Source of the DNA: Agriotes lineatus
Taxonomy: Eukaryota > Arthropoda > Insecta > Coleoptera > Elateridae
Assembly (NCBI GenBank): GCA_940337035.1
Contig: CALNHX010007697.1
Location: forward strand, 1 to 64,000
Direction: 5' to 3'
DNA length: 64,000 bases
Below are positions 1 to 12,235 of the stretch, in pieces. The notes under the pieces are model-generated. The model was not told the origin of the DNA and did no database searches. It saw only the letters and a list, made by a program, of their open reading frames with translations. The translations under genes were made by a program, and so were the position numbers. The number at the start of each line of letters is the position of its first letter. Within the stretch, counting starts at the first letter, position 1.

Positions 1-172
1 TAAATTCATATTACAGTAGAGTATAGGGCACATGAAAAAGCCACATTACAGTTTACGGTGCCCAACGCAAAAAATAGCTAAAAGTGTCACTAAATATTCT
101 GCAGAAAGATATACGACAACTCAGTCTAAGTAATTCGATGTTGATCCATTACATTTATTCAGTCTAAGTACG

Positions 173-1150
173 AAGGTAGCACCGAAAATTTCTGCAACCT
201 AATAAAACAAAGTTTTGTAGCAAATTTAATTATCGTTTTTCAAAATATTCGCCCTTAAACTCTACACATTTATGCACTTGATAAATCCAATTTTCAAAAC
301 ACAAATTCCATTCTTCTTGAGTCACTTGAGAAACAAGGTTTTTGAAGCTTGAAGCATTGTTTTGGTGCAGAACGATCTCAATTCTTGAGCGCCGCAAACG
401 AGCTTATTGAATATTGTCTGGCAGAGATACTGGTGTGTACCATTCTGCGGTAACCATACGATTTATTTCATGCATGTCAGTTGTGATAGATCCTGATCCA
501 AAAAGAAGCAAGCTATCATTTTCTTAACAACATTTCGAGATCGCTTCACTTTAACTGGATTAAGATCTGTTGGGAACCCTCACTGTCAAACTACCGCTTA
601 GATTCGGGTAAAATGCATATATCCAACTTATGTCACCAGTTATGATGTTATAAACTGCTTTAGACATACTTTCATCATATTTCCCCAGAGTTTTTTTTAG
701 ACCATTAAACAGGTTGTTGTTTTCGTGCTTATGTTAAACTGTTTGGTATCCACCGGCAACAGACTTTTCTTACACCCAAATGATTATGCAAAATATTGTT
801 TATTGCAATAATGTCAATGTCCAAAGTGATCCTAATAATTCTATATGTGACTTGATTGTCCTCCTGAATCATTCTTCGCACAGGGTCTATGTTTGTTTCA
901 GTAACTGCTGAAGTTGGTCTACCTTGGCGAATTTCGTCGCTGAGTGAAATACGTTCAAATTTAAATTTCTTAGACCAGATATAAACAGTCCTTTACGAAA
1001 GCGCTTGGTTACCAAATGCAGCACGAAGTCGTCCAAAACTTTCTTTCGCAGATAGAAAAGTCATAGTAAATTATAGCTCTAAATTTGTTTCTAGTTAAAT
1101 TCATTTTTGCTGCACAACACTTCTTTTAAAATTAACTTGTATAATAATTG
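173..1150 (-). pseudogene. mariner-like transposase remnant
   Basis: Minus-strand reading gives pieces of a mariner transposase in order. An HTH-linker part (HLGVRKVCCRWIPNSLT around 735-785) is followed by VTAEWYTPVSLP near 420-460, then IVLHQNNAS near 365-390, then a C-terminal TQEEWNLCFENW near 290-320. Families of this type have LHHDNA at the second catalytic Asp; here that Asp reads Asn. The block with the third Asp (HPPYSPDLAP type) is missing, as if deleted. Frame breaks and stops are present. The left end near 170-200 resembles a mariner terminal repeat, but I could not define both ends or a TA duplication. Dead copy. Confidence 0.75.
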
Positions 1151-1575
1151 TTGCAATTATCAAAACTACGGCCCGCTGAATTGTTTGACAAACGTCACTT
1201 TGTATGTCACCCAATTCAGCAGACCGTAACCAAAACTAAATTTGAACTGTCAAACTAGAAAACAACAAACAATTTTGTTCCTGGAAGTTGGATTTCCATG
1301 GTGCACCTGATCTGTTAGTTTGCAGAAAATTACGGTGTACCCTCGTATGCCTGGACGATGTCAGGCAGTCATCTTAACTCATGAAAGCCACACCTATTAT
1401 TAGTTGCCTTTAAAAACGATTAGGCAAACATTTGTTGCGATGCGGTGTTACTGTTATTACGTTTTTTTAAACAATTAACAATGTTTTTATTCTAGTTAAA
1501 AGCATGTTAATTTGTAGCGTTATTGTTGCATTTTGATTAAAATAACCCCACATAATTGCAAATGGTTACTATTAT

Positions 1576-2010
1576 AAATATTAGAATTAAATTTCGGCTT
1601 AGACCGAGTCGTATTTGTAGATAAATACCCAGCCAACTAATGGCTTAATGTGCCTAACACCCTGTGAACTCAAGCAAGGGTTTGTGTAACAGTTAGGTTC
1701 TTTGGTGGCTCCTGAACTGTTCCAAGCCACCCATGAAATTGTCCGAGCAACTATGACTATGATGATGCAAGTTGCAATGCGAAACGTTAGTCTATATGGG
1801 CATACAAACAGTAAAAAGACCAAAGATGCCCAAGTATCCTTGCTCACATGGTACTTTAATAACACGGACCAAATCATGGGCGACTTGTAAGAGTTTATGA
1901 GCCACCAAAGGACATAACCGTTACACAAACTCTTGCTTGAGTTCACAAGGTGTTAGGCATATTAAGCCAACTAAGACGCCGCGGTCTAAGCCGAAATTTA
2001 ATTCTAATAT
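1576..2010. repeat. Foldback MITE, about 435 bp
   Basis: The first about 140 bp and the last about 120 bp are inverted copies: the left end ATTAGAATTAAATTTCGGCT recurs inverted at the right end. The arms continue through the CTCAAGCAAG and GCCACCAAAG motifs. The short ORFs across it are by-products of the repeat. No transposase is present. Confidence 0.8.
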
Positions 2011-2511
2011 TGACAATTCGAGTAACCGCGAGACCCTCAAACATTAATTATATGGTTACTATTATTCTATTAAAATTTACTATTTCCCTGAGTTTAGTAG
2101 CGGCCCGCTAAATTTTTTGAGCAGTATGTGTCGTTTAAAAGTATAAAACAAAAAGGTTTCTTTAAAATAAAAAAATACAAATTTTATTAATACCTAATTA
2201 CAAAATCAGAGGTAGTGAAGAATATGGTATTACAAAAAATAGGTATACAAGTAGTGACTGAACAGTGCTTTCTTTAACTTTTGAGCTTTATAGCACTCGG
2301 TAACGCTCATGCTCTAAACGGCCTACGCATGACAAAAAACATCTCTTTAGCCGCATGTTATATAAAATACTATTGTTTAATCCAAACCAAAAACTGCAAA
2401 ATATTGAAACTACTTTTAAAATCCTACAAAGTAATTTTTGTTCAATTTTCAATTGAGCTTTGAATTGAAATTTAAAACCAAGCATAATAACGACTAAATA
2501 CATGATAAAGT

Positions 2512-2740
2512 ACCCTGTGTTCAAAAAGAAATTACATAAGAGTTGGCCATGGAATGCAAAACTACAATCAATAGCAAGCTTTAAAGACAGCAAACTTTAG
2601 AATTTACGTATCAGTTTATAATATAAACGCATGACAACAACAACAATGACAGTTAACGAATTATAAAGCTTGGTGTTTACATTACTTTTAATTTTCACGG
2701 TCAACCCTTATGTAATTTCTTTTTGAATACACGATATAAT
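2512..2740. repeat. Small foldback element
   Basis: CAAAAAGAAATTACATAAG at 2522-2541 is matched by its inverse near 2710-2729, giving arms of about 33 bp around a 150-bp loop. It resembles a non-autonomous terminal-inverted-repeat element. Flanks 2011-2511 and 2741-3835 are AT-rich and show nothing I can assign. Confidence 0.55.
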
Positions 2741-3835
2741 AAGCCTTATGACTGTAATTAGTTAGAATTTACGCCCTGCATTTGAAATATTAATTTATGT
2801 ATTTTTTTAAAGTCTGTAGTAAAACTTTACAACACAAAATAGTGAATTGGAAAATTATCCTCAGTAGGAAACAGTAACATTTGTATTGCGTATTTGTAAC
2901 CTTGCGGTAAATTTTCAGCGAAAGCAACCCCTTTTCAATAAATACTTAATGTTATATGAAAAAGTAATGAGTTCCTTCACAGAACTGCGGTTCTTCGACC
3001 CGTTTATTAACCTGTCGCTTAGCAGCCACCGTTTTCAAAGACTGATAATCCGATAAGATCAACCGCGTAATACCATGCTTCCCTTTTTATATATTTCATG
3101 TCACTAGAATCGCATACTCGGGCGAGGAAGGTAACTGTAATTTTATAACTTGCAGTATTGTTTTGTAAAACACTAATATTTAATTCAACATTATTTAAAA
3201 TAGAATTCGGTAGCTGTTATAAAAAATTAATAAAAGAGGTTAATGACAAATCTGATATGATGGATTGAGCATATGTATGGATTTTGATTTAAGGGTAGTC
3301 GGGTAGTAATAGCTCTCTGTTTAATGACCGATACTATCAGTTCAAATGTGTGCTGCTAATACATAGGGAAATAACCCCAAGTCGGATGGTTATACAAAAA
3401 GACAAGAAATATAAACAAAGTACATACAGAAATAAAATCAATATGACATTCAAATTTAATCGAAGTGACTTCTTTATTAAAAATCTTAAGTGCAACAGAA
3501 ATAATCGATTCACTTATAAAATATTAAAATGCTCTTTGGTATTTGCTTTCTTACAAAATTAATTACATTAATCCACCGTTTCTTAGTAAACTGAAAAGTT
3601 CAGCCTGGGGTGATGAACAATACAGAAAATGCGTTTGTTGTGTCAGTGTGAGGTCAACTTCAGTGTAGGACTTCGGCTTTCCCTGAAACTTTATCATGCT
3701 GGCATGGATAAGTCTTCATTGATGGCATTAATGGCACGTATGTTCACTATTGATCAAACTTGCCCTTTCAGTTAGTTTGAACAGGGGCGAGAAGTCGCAT
3801 AACACGTAAATACGTAGGTTGCGTGCTAAAGGACG

Positions 3836-4448
3836 ATGGAGTTTAATTTTGGAATTTTCGCTTGTTGCTTCACTGCAATTTTCTACATTTTTGGACAAAA
3901 ATGTTCTGTCTATTCTCAGGTTAATGAAATGGGTGGTATGTATAAATTAACTATTCCTTCAAGTGTAGACAAAGATGAATTACTTCTAGGCGAATTAAAT
4001 TATCCTTGCAGTTCGGCAAGGGACTGTAGATATTTTGGATACGTTTGTCGAGAAAGTACTTGTCAGTGTGACCAGTGGTACATTCCAGATAAGGACAAAA
4101 AGATATGTCTTGGTGGTAAGTATTAATTAAAACCTTGAGATATCATATCCACTAAGGTTTGTTTTCATTTCTTAGGCGTAGATCAAAAGTGCTTGTATGA
4201 TGAACACTGTATAAGTGGAGCTTTTTGTATGAATCAGTCCATTTGCAAATGCAAACACAGCAGCTCACAGGCACTTGATCATGGTCTAGTATGTGCAGGT
4301 ATAGTACCATATTTAACTATTTTCATCAAAGCGATTTAAGATTTTTCACTTAAACCGTTGGATTTTAGGTGCGCCTAATCTAAAGCATCGATTAAATTTA
4401 TTTGTAATTGGTACAATATTTAGTATTTTTGGACGATTGTATACCTGA
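3836..4448 (+). CDS. Gene A: small signal-peptide protein with two EB/EGF-like modules
   Basis: Three exons, 3836-4115, 4176-4298 and 4369-4448, join into 160 residues. Both introns (60 and 70 nt) are GT-AG and phase 1. Residues 1-27 form a hydrophobic signal peptide. Six-cysteine modules follow at residues 58-91 (C58, C64, C71, C76, C78, C91) and 99-133 (C99, C105, C111, C117, C119, C133). The spacing, C-x5-C-x5/6-C-x4/5-C-x-C-x12/13-C, is that of EB modules in insect secreted and surface proteins. Residues about 143-156 are hydrophobic and sit at the C terminus, so a GPI signal or short membrane anchor is possible. An Inr-like TCAGTTAG lies about 65 nt upstream of the ATG and AATAAA is at 4854. 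It is convergent with gene B and shares its exon logic. The ligand or role cannot be read from sequence. Confidence 0.85.
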
Positions 4449-5494
4449 ATATCAACAAAGGATTACAAGAGAGGTTTTGTTGTTTCACGTGAAAAATTTC
4501 GAGATAACGATTGATCCAGATTTGCCTATTGACACTCGTTTCGTTGCAATGTTGAAGTTCAATTAAGTGTACTATGCTAATATTAAAGTTTTTGACATTA
4601 TTTGTACTTTTATTTCTAATATTAATTATTTCATCTCTTAAAATCATCTTTTGGTAAAGAGTAGCAATTATATATGTTTGCCTAAGCATACTATATGGTG
4701 TTTTTCATTTGAAAATAAGAAATCATTTTAGCATTTCTCTTCCACCGGCGTTAGTAGTTTCTGGCATAATTATTAAAACGTTGACCGGTTGAAGTAACGA
4801 AGTAACGATGTGGTAATATTTTAACTTAAGTATTAGTTTTGAAATCCAGTTTGAATAAAATTGCTTAACGTTAATAATTCTTTACTAATCAAAGTGGTTG
4901 CATGCAATAATATATCCAGTATCTTAAATTAAACACATATATTTTACACAAAACTACCAGGACCTTTAATGAAAATTACAATTTATGGCAACTCTGAGAA
5001 AACTATAAACTATATCAAATGGTAAATTTATTTTCAGTGTAGGTATTCTTTGATTGTGATTTAAAAATATATTAAAAAATTCCAATATTTGTTTGTAAAG
5101 ACTAGATAAACTTATTATTGTAAAATGCAGATTTTTTACTTAAAAAAAATATGTTAACATTATAAACTTACAGTTTTTAGCCTACTTAAGTTAAAACTAA
5201 AAACATAATCAGCAATAAAGAAATACTTAAAATAGAAGAAGTCAATTGAGAATATAATGTATTGTTAAATTATTTATTAAAGAAAAACATGCAAGCTTAA
5301 ATCACAATTATTGCTATGGTCAGTTATGCAATTATTAGCATAAATGTGGCGTATACAACTGTGCATATCAAATAATGTATTTACTTTGCTAGTTGTCTGT
5401 ATATAATTATATCATAGGTAACATATTATATTCATAAAAATCACTGATCTGTCCAATCTTACGCTTAACCTAATCTGTGGTGTCTTATATTCAT
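4449..5494. other. Convergent intergenic region between genes A and B
   Basis: AT-rich, with no ORF or repeat I recognise. It holds the likely poly(A) signals of both genes: AATAAA at 4854 for A, and TTTATT at 5274 (AATAAA on the minus strand) for B. Confidence 0.6.
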
Positions 5495-8400
5495 TTATTT
5501 ATAAATATATAAAAATTGAATAACAAATATTGTCACACTTGTTATAGATGCTAAATAAAAAATTGCAAGTGATTTAACACGATGTCCCCCATTAATAATT
5601 ACACAACCATATGAGTTCGTATCACTAGTTCCTTCTACGCAAGAGCATATTCCACTCGTACAACGAACAGAATTTTGAAGATCTGCAGATAAAATGCATT
5701 CCTTGTCGTAGCTGCATCTTTCTCCAAGCTTCGCATCTAAAACACATTCAGTACCATATCCGTGATGGCCGTTTCTGCACGAGCACTCGCCATTACTGCA
5801 GAGAGAATTCTTTAAATAAGCGTCACACTGAACCGATTCCGTACAGTTTTCTCCAAATGTACTAGCAGCTGAAACAATTAAAATAAATGATGATGATCTA
5901 TAGTGTTGCCTATTAAATGTATATAGTACAGGGCGATCAAAAATAAACTTTATCGCAGGAACCATTGAAAACAGTAAAACTTTTCTAATCTGTAGCATAC
6001 TTTTTGTTGACATAAAATTGTAATTTTTTTAAGTTAAAAAATCACTTTCAACATCTTGTTTAAGTTATCCCATTGTTATTTTAAGGTTACCTATCAACTT
6101 AATCTGTAAATTTAGTTTAAATTAAATATTTTTGCATACTTGTATACCTTATTAGACTATGTTAAAGTCACATGAACTTATAATATAGTTAATTGTAGTA
6201 CAAATGTAGTGTTATAAAGTGCAGTGTAGACAGTGGTCATATTTTTCATGGGCTCTCGCGATCAATTTTATTTTCGATCGCTCTGTATTTTATTTATTAT
6301 TTCACAGAGAAAATCATCGCTATAACAAAAATAATGATCTAAATTGTCATAACTGACAATCAATATACATATAGAAGACAATTTTATAAAAAAGTATATC
6401 CATCGTCAACGACTAAAGAAAAACAAACGTTATAACAAAATTATTACCACTTAAACACACGGAGTTGTCTTCTGATTCAATGTATCCAGCAATGCATTTG
6501 CAGATTCCTCCATAACAGGCAGCAAAGGTATGGATACAAGATTCGGAATTTGGGCAACTCTTGCCAAGAGCGGCAGTAGGAATGCATCTCAGACCGTCTT
6601 CTGTGGCATGGTGATTTAGATTGCAAGCACATTTACCAACGACACAAAATCCGTATGTCCCATCGCCCAAGAGGCAGTTATTATCCGTCTCGCATAGTTC
6701 TCCTAAAGCTGGAAAATAGAATAATATATAGTTTTTCAGCCATTCATTGATTTGAGAAAACTATGGACATTATGAAGGGAAAATTGTATTTTAGATTTAA
6801 TATAAATTTGAAGCTTATTTATTTGCCGATATAATAATAACAATAATAAATATCTTTATTAAACTGCTGGGTTGTATAATATATGTATGACAAATAAATT
6901 ACATTGACACATGTAGAGATATGTATATAAAGAAAGTTGAACAAAAATTATATAAAAATAATGAAAACACTATAGCAACTTAATCACAAGGCGAGGTTCA
7001 GTTTCACGAAAACCCTACTCCGGTTCTACCGCCGAAACCTTGACTTGGAACGATGAACATTTTAAAGAAAAATACCTAATCCCAAAATATAAGGGCTGTT
7101 GCTATGGGATGGAGTGATGGACTAACTGCTATAAAAATTTCAAGTTTCTACTTCTTTTAGATGGAATCGAAACGTGAAAAGCTGACTTTTCTAGGGTCGC
7201 CGTATTGTATCCGCCATATTACATTTTCTGGATTTCTCGTATCAATGTTGGGTCCCAAGGATTTTCTGAAAAACGGCTCTAACGATTTTTCTCAAATTTC
7301 AACTTTTTGAAACTTTGGTCATGAATTTTTTGTGTAAGAGCGACTACAACTACAATATTTTGACTGTGATATTACACCCCGCTATATTATTCCATTTTTA
7401 AATTCGGCCTAATTTTTTTTAGAATTAAGATCACTGTAAAAGGAAGTTATGTGCGTGTATCACACCAGATTATTAAGGAAATGGAAAATTGGTGGCAACA
7501 GGTAACAGCAGTGGGAAGTTTTATACCTACTCCCAGAACTGTACATAGTCATATTTTGTATTGAGACTTTTATTTTCTTTATTTATTTATTTCGTACTCA
7601 GCCAACAGCAGTTAGGCCAATTATAAGCGTCACTGTACATTTTATGGGAACTTCTAACCCCACTTAATGACTGTCATGATGTTACCTTATTATGACATCC
7701 GGGACCAACTATTTCCGTGGCAGCCGTACCACGAGGCGCCAAGAGAGAAGCAGCCGTGGAACTCTCATCCAAGTTCTGACCAGAAAGAACGTTACTTAAC
7801 TCTACTGATCAAACGTGACTTGTTCAAGCTACACCACCCGGGACCCGTGATACTTAACTTTTTGTTATAAAAAGTCTTTTGTTAGGTAATTCCGCAGAAG
7901 TAGGTTTTTTGTAATTTTTATATTAGTTAATAAACGAATACATAGATCCAACACATATTAATATTTATTATATTAGAAGGATGATGTACCTACTCACGAA
8001 CGTCTTTTTCTTTCGTTCTCTTAATAATTTTATTTAAACACCACTTTCCGTATTCCATCATAAAACATCTGGTCACTTTAATTTTGATTCTACTTAATAT
8101 CTTTTTTCACATATTATGTTGTTATTATTAATTTATTAGTTAAATAGGAGAATTAACATCTTAAATGTGATATGCAACTGACCTAAAATTAGAAAGCAGT
8201 CATAAGCTTTTACTGAAGCCATCGATAGTTTGAGGCTTCTAACCATTCAGCAATGCCATATCGTAAAAAAGAAATTAATATTAAGTAACAAACGACTTCC
8301 GGGATTGGACCGTGTCATGATTGAGATCGAAGAACTCAACGTTTCGCCCACTTTCGTAAGGGGCTTCATCAGGAGGAAAAAAGCAAAAGAGCACGGTAAC

Positions 8401-11400
8401 TCAACGTGTTAACCACGCCAGAGGCGAAACTCTTTGCGACGGCATTTGTAGAACCGCGACGGCGCTTGCCTATACATTCTCGCCTTTCTCCTTCCGATAA
8501 TTAGTCACACGTTGAGTGACCGTGCTCTTCTATCTCTTTCCTTGCAAAGAGTTTCGCCTCTGGCGTGGTTAACACGTTGAGTTACCGTGCTCTTTTGCTT
8601 TTTCCTCCTGATGAAGCCCCTTACGAAAGTGGGCGAAACGTAGAGTTGTTCGATCTCAATTATGACACCACAGAATAAACATCTAACGGACTCAGAAGCG
8701 ACACTCGCGACTTTGGCAGGGGTCTAAAAATCAGCGCGACTGAGTAGTGCTAGCGAGTAGATTTGTGACGTCATGACGTCTGTTTCCATGGATTGGTTTT
8801 AACAGGTATTGTCGGTGGTGCGCCTATAATTCAACTTTTTAAATTTCCGCCTTTTCTACTTGCTCACAGTATGGCAGCCTGACCAAAATAAGGCACCTCG
8901 AACAAGAAAAGCGCCGCCGCGGAGTGTCGCTTCTGAGTCCGTTAGGTGTTTATTTTGTGATGACACGGTCCAATCCCGGAAGTCGTTTGTTACTTAATGA
9001 CAATGGCAGTGAAAACCTTATAAATCATAAAAATTAATATTGTGATGTTCTTAACATTATTATTTTATTAATTTATTTACTTATTCTATTATTATACTCG
9101 ATATAAAGAACTATAAGTGACTGGCCGAATTACTTATTATAGGACGGGACTCGTAATCAATTAATTTCTTATAGACTAAAAAGTTATTATTTCATCCACT
9201 AAAAGGATAAGTATTTCCCTAACGAAGGTTATTCGTACCCCTATTTGTTGTACCATAAATAATAATTATTGGCAGTTGTTTTAACGTCTTATATAAATGT
9301 GATATGATAAGTAGATAATGAAAAAGTGTTGCATAAAATCTAAGGTAAAGTAAGTATAATGAATTAAGTAACAAACGACTTCCGGGATTGGACCGTGTCG
9401 TTTTTGAAATCGAAGAACTCAACGTTCGAGTTTTGCCTCTGATGTTGAGTTACCGTGCTCTTCTATCCCTTCCCTTGCAAAGAGTTTCGCTTTTGGCGTG
9501 ATTAACAGGTTGAGTTACCGTGCTCTTTTGCCTTTTCCTCTTGATGAAGCCCCTTACGAAAGTGGGCAAAACGTTGAGTTCTTCGATCTCAATCATGACA
9601 CGTTCCAATCCCGGAAGTCGTTTGTTACTTAATGACAATGGCCGTGAAAGCCTCCGAAATCAAGTATAATAAAGACAATAGAAAAAGATGGTGTAATTGA
9701 TAGGACGCCTGTTATGACATCATCGATTTACAACAACATTAATTTAAGAAAAACTACACGGCAAGCGACCAAGAATACGTACAATACGAACATTAGTCTA
9801 AAATAAAAAAGACAGGATGGGACAACTACTTCAACTTAAAGAAAGTAAGCCAGGACAGAGCGAGTGGAAAAGACTCCACTGACAACGATACTTCCTATAT
9901 CACACAAACAAACAATAAATTCAATAAAGTTGTTTCATAAAAATATCAAAAAATTACTAAAAATAGTAGTTAGATAGTAAATCTAAAAGGTTGATTTATT
10001 CAAAATAAAAACGCTATCGTCCAGATTAAAATAATCTTATCGTAATGATATTTTCAACGGTTTAAAAAATTATTAACACATTACGGTTGATTAACGCTGT
10101 GGCTATCATACCACAGGATTTTACTGGAAATTGTAACTCTATTAAAATATTATATTTTATTAGTAGCAATAATTGTTTTCACTTGTTTATCCCTATACCT
10201 AGTGATTATGAATGATTATAGCTCCAGAATGTGTTTGAAATTTCCGTTTTTTGCTTTTGCTGCTTTATAGTATATCTATGTGCATGATATGTATATGCAG
10301 TATGCACTCTATAAACGCAAAATTGTGAAAGGTTACACAACACTTGCATCACAAGTCAATATATTAGCATTATAAAAGTGAAATATGGTAAGCAATTATA
10401 TCTTTGCAATTGTATAACAATATCATGAAAGAAATGTAAATAGCTAACAGTACTTAGTAGTAGTACTGAAGCAATTACAATGAGACGGCAAAGGATTTTA
10501 TTTTTCCGATGCACTTTGGGTCTAGAATAATCTACAATCACTCTGTATATAAACACCTGTTGTGACTGCTTGCGTGTGTCACGGTTTTACCGTCAGCGAT
10601 TGGGCGCAGTTCGTTTAAATCGACCTTGTAGTCACAGTGCTCGTCGTAATGCAGCGATAATAAGGCTAGGAACGTTTCTTTGTATAAAATCTTTAGTGGT
10701 TACAAAACAGTTAACTTTAAACTCATACATTATATTAAAATTACGATATTAGCATTTTCACGGAAAACTTTTAAGTTATATACTTAAATCTGGGGCATTC
10801 TATTTAAAAAGTTTGATGCATCACATCTTGTTCTGCCACTCTATGCAACCAACCACCCTATGCAACAAAAGTATCTACCATTTTTATACAAGCAAATTAT
10901 AGATAACTGTCATACTTTTAGAAATATCTCTCCCACCCCACACATACAGTATTTAAATGTTTTACATACATTTTTAACACCCTGGGAATATAATAAAGTT
11001 TTAAACGAACGCAAAAACATCCAAACAGAATATTAGTTGAAAATAATAATGTCAATAGCTGTAAGATAATCTCACTATAATAATTTTGAAATAAATAATT
11101 TCTTCTTGAGATTTGTGGGAGGCTAGATTTGTATGCAATGAAAAATTTCAAAAAATTTCTTATTAGGGGTTGTTTGAAATTAATATAAGTAATTATTTTG
11201 TTTTGAGAAGTTCCTTAATGTTTATATCGATCAAATACATTCCCTAACTATAAAGAATGTAGGTATGTATTAGAATTTTAAATTTTCCTTTAAACAAATT
11301 ATTAATTTTATATGTAGTAGAATTTCTAGTTAAAACATTTATTTAATGTTAGCTTAATTTGTCGGTACGGTTAGTAGTTTATGTATACTGGCCTTTGAAT

Positions 11401-12160
11401 AAATTTATTCAAAGATACTGGCACACTGATGTATAGGCACGTCATTGAGAGAAAAACATTTTTATCAACACGCATTAGTCACATTAAATTAAACATTACC
11501 TTTAGACTACTAGGTATTTAGTATAAATTACAAATACTTGTTTCATGCAAGAACTTTTTAAATTATGGTTGTAGGTTATTCAACTTTCACATATTTATTT
11601 TAATGAATTTTTAGTTAATACAGCTAATAATAACACAAAGTAAAAACGTTTAAAAAAATACCTGCAGTTTTATGGCACTTCTGGTCAGTGCTTAGATGTG
11701 CATCATCTCTGCATACACACACTCCATCAGATTCACTGCTACAAGATGCGTAAACTCCTAAATTTATTTGGCACTGTATGTCTCGTGTACAAGGCGAATC
11801 GATTCCGTCAGCGACTGTAAATACACTTTTTTACTTGAGAGTTAACATTTAAAAAAATATTATTACCAGGAATACACTCGTAATATGTTCTGTTTCTGTC
11901 CATTAAAATATAATTTTCTTTGCATCTGCATTTTCCTCCATTTACGTCATCGTTTCCATAACAGAAGCTATTTGCACTGCAATCTTCATCGTACCGACAT
12001 GACGTGAAAGATACTTGAAAAAAGGAAGTGCAATGAAAAAATATATATAGATGTATAATATTTGCAACTTACTAAGTCTTTGCAGTTGTTCAGCTTGGGC
12101 TAATGTAACTGTGTAATAAAAAAATATTAAGCCTATTTTTAGCGCAACAAAGTGTTTCAT
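5495..12160 (-). CDS. Gene B: six-module EB/EGF-like membrane protein
   Basis: Five exons on the minus strand: 12073-12160, 11867-12013, 11662-11814, 6448-6708 and 5495-5868. They join to 1023 nt (340 residues); every intron is GT-AG and phase 1 (59, 52, 4953 and 579 nt). Exon 1 encodes the signal peptide (starts MKHFVALKIG). Exons 2 and 3 carry one six-cysteine EB module each; exons 4 and 5 carry two each. Exon 5 ends with a hydrophobic segment of about 20 residues and a short YIYK tail, so type I membrane or GPI anchoring is likely. I chose the ATG at 12160 because the only open sequence upstream starts with a non-ATG codon, and an acceptor-like TTATTGCAG at 12184-12191 suggests a spliced 5' UTR. 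A triple GATA-site cluster lies at 12216-12235. The 5-kb third intron is full of transposons. Binding partner unknown. Confidence 0.85.
6827..7080 (-). repeat. Possible LINE 3' end with AAT-rich tail
   Basis: On the minus strand an AATAAAG-like end runs into (ATT)n, as in many non-LTR retrotransposon tails. A similar tail occurs at 56929-56970. There is no coding remnant, so the assignment is weak. It lies in intron 3 of gene B. Confidence 0.3.
7436..7488 (-). repeat. End fragment of the CTGGTG / AAGGAAGT element family
   Basis: The inverse of CTGGTGTGATACACGCAC, followed by the inverse of ACTTCCTTTTAC, marks the same terminus as the full copies at 46433-47124 and 50957-51652. The 7090-7435 sequence beside it is partly related (a motif meaning 'gctctaacgattttt' recurs) but diverged. 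Confidence 0.6.
8281..8999. repeat. Long-TIR MITE carrying another MITE
   Basis: The left arm begins TTAAGTAACAAACGACTTCC and runs at least 120 bp through GGGCTTCATCAGGAGG. The same sequence returns inverted from about 8550 to 8999. The right arm is split at 8669-8959 by a second element. A related copy without that insertion is at 9364-9632. ORFs here are only repeat translation. Confidence 0.8.
8669..8959. repeat. 291-bp MITE nested in the right arm of the 8281-8999 element
   Basis: Terminal inverted repeats start CACAGAATAAACA / CACAAAATAAACA and extend about 38 bp to GAAGCGACACTC. ATGACAC occurs on both sides (8662-8668 and 8960-8966), a 7-bp target duplication. The host sequence resumes exactly after it. 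Confidence 0.85.
9364..9632. repeat. Second copy of the TTAAGTAACAAACG MITE
   Basis: About 269 bp, sharing both termini and the GATGAAGCCCCTTACGAAAG core with 8281-8999. Similarity continues some 25 bp past the right end in both copies, so the true terminus may lie further out. The rest of the intron, 9633-11661, is AT-rich with nothing assigned. Confidence 0.75.
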
Positions 12161-12215
12161 TTTACTAGAATATACAAGAACCTGCAATAAAATAGCTCAT
12201 GCTTGGTGTGTAAAA

Positions 12216-12235
12216 AGATAAACTTATCCTTATCT
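12216..12235 (-). promoter_or_regulatory. Cluster of three GATA-factor sites upstream of gene B
   Basis: AGATAA at 12216-12221, then TTATCC at 12224-12229 and TTATCT at 12230-12235 (GGATAA and AGATAA on the minus strand) give three WGATAR-like cores in 20 bp. The cluster ends about 55 nt upstream of the chosen ATG. In insects GATA sites often mark fat-body, blood-cell or gut expression; that use here is inference. Confidence 0.35.

Noticed and set aside
1599..1946. 115-codon minus-strand ORF and the overlapping plus-strand ORF at 1702-1890
   Set aside because: Both fall inside the foldback MITE 1576-2010.
8230..8412. 60-codon ORF with a near-identical one at 9450-9638
   Set aside because: The similarity comes from two copies of one MITE; no coding constraint is visible.
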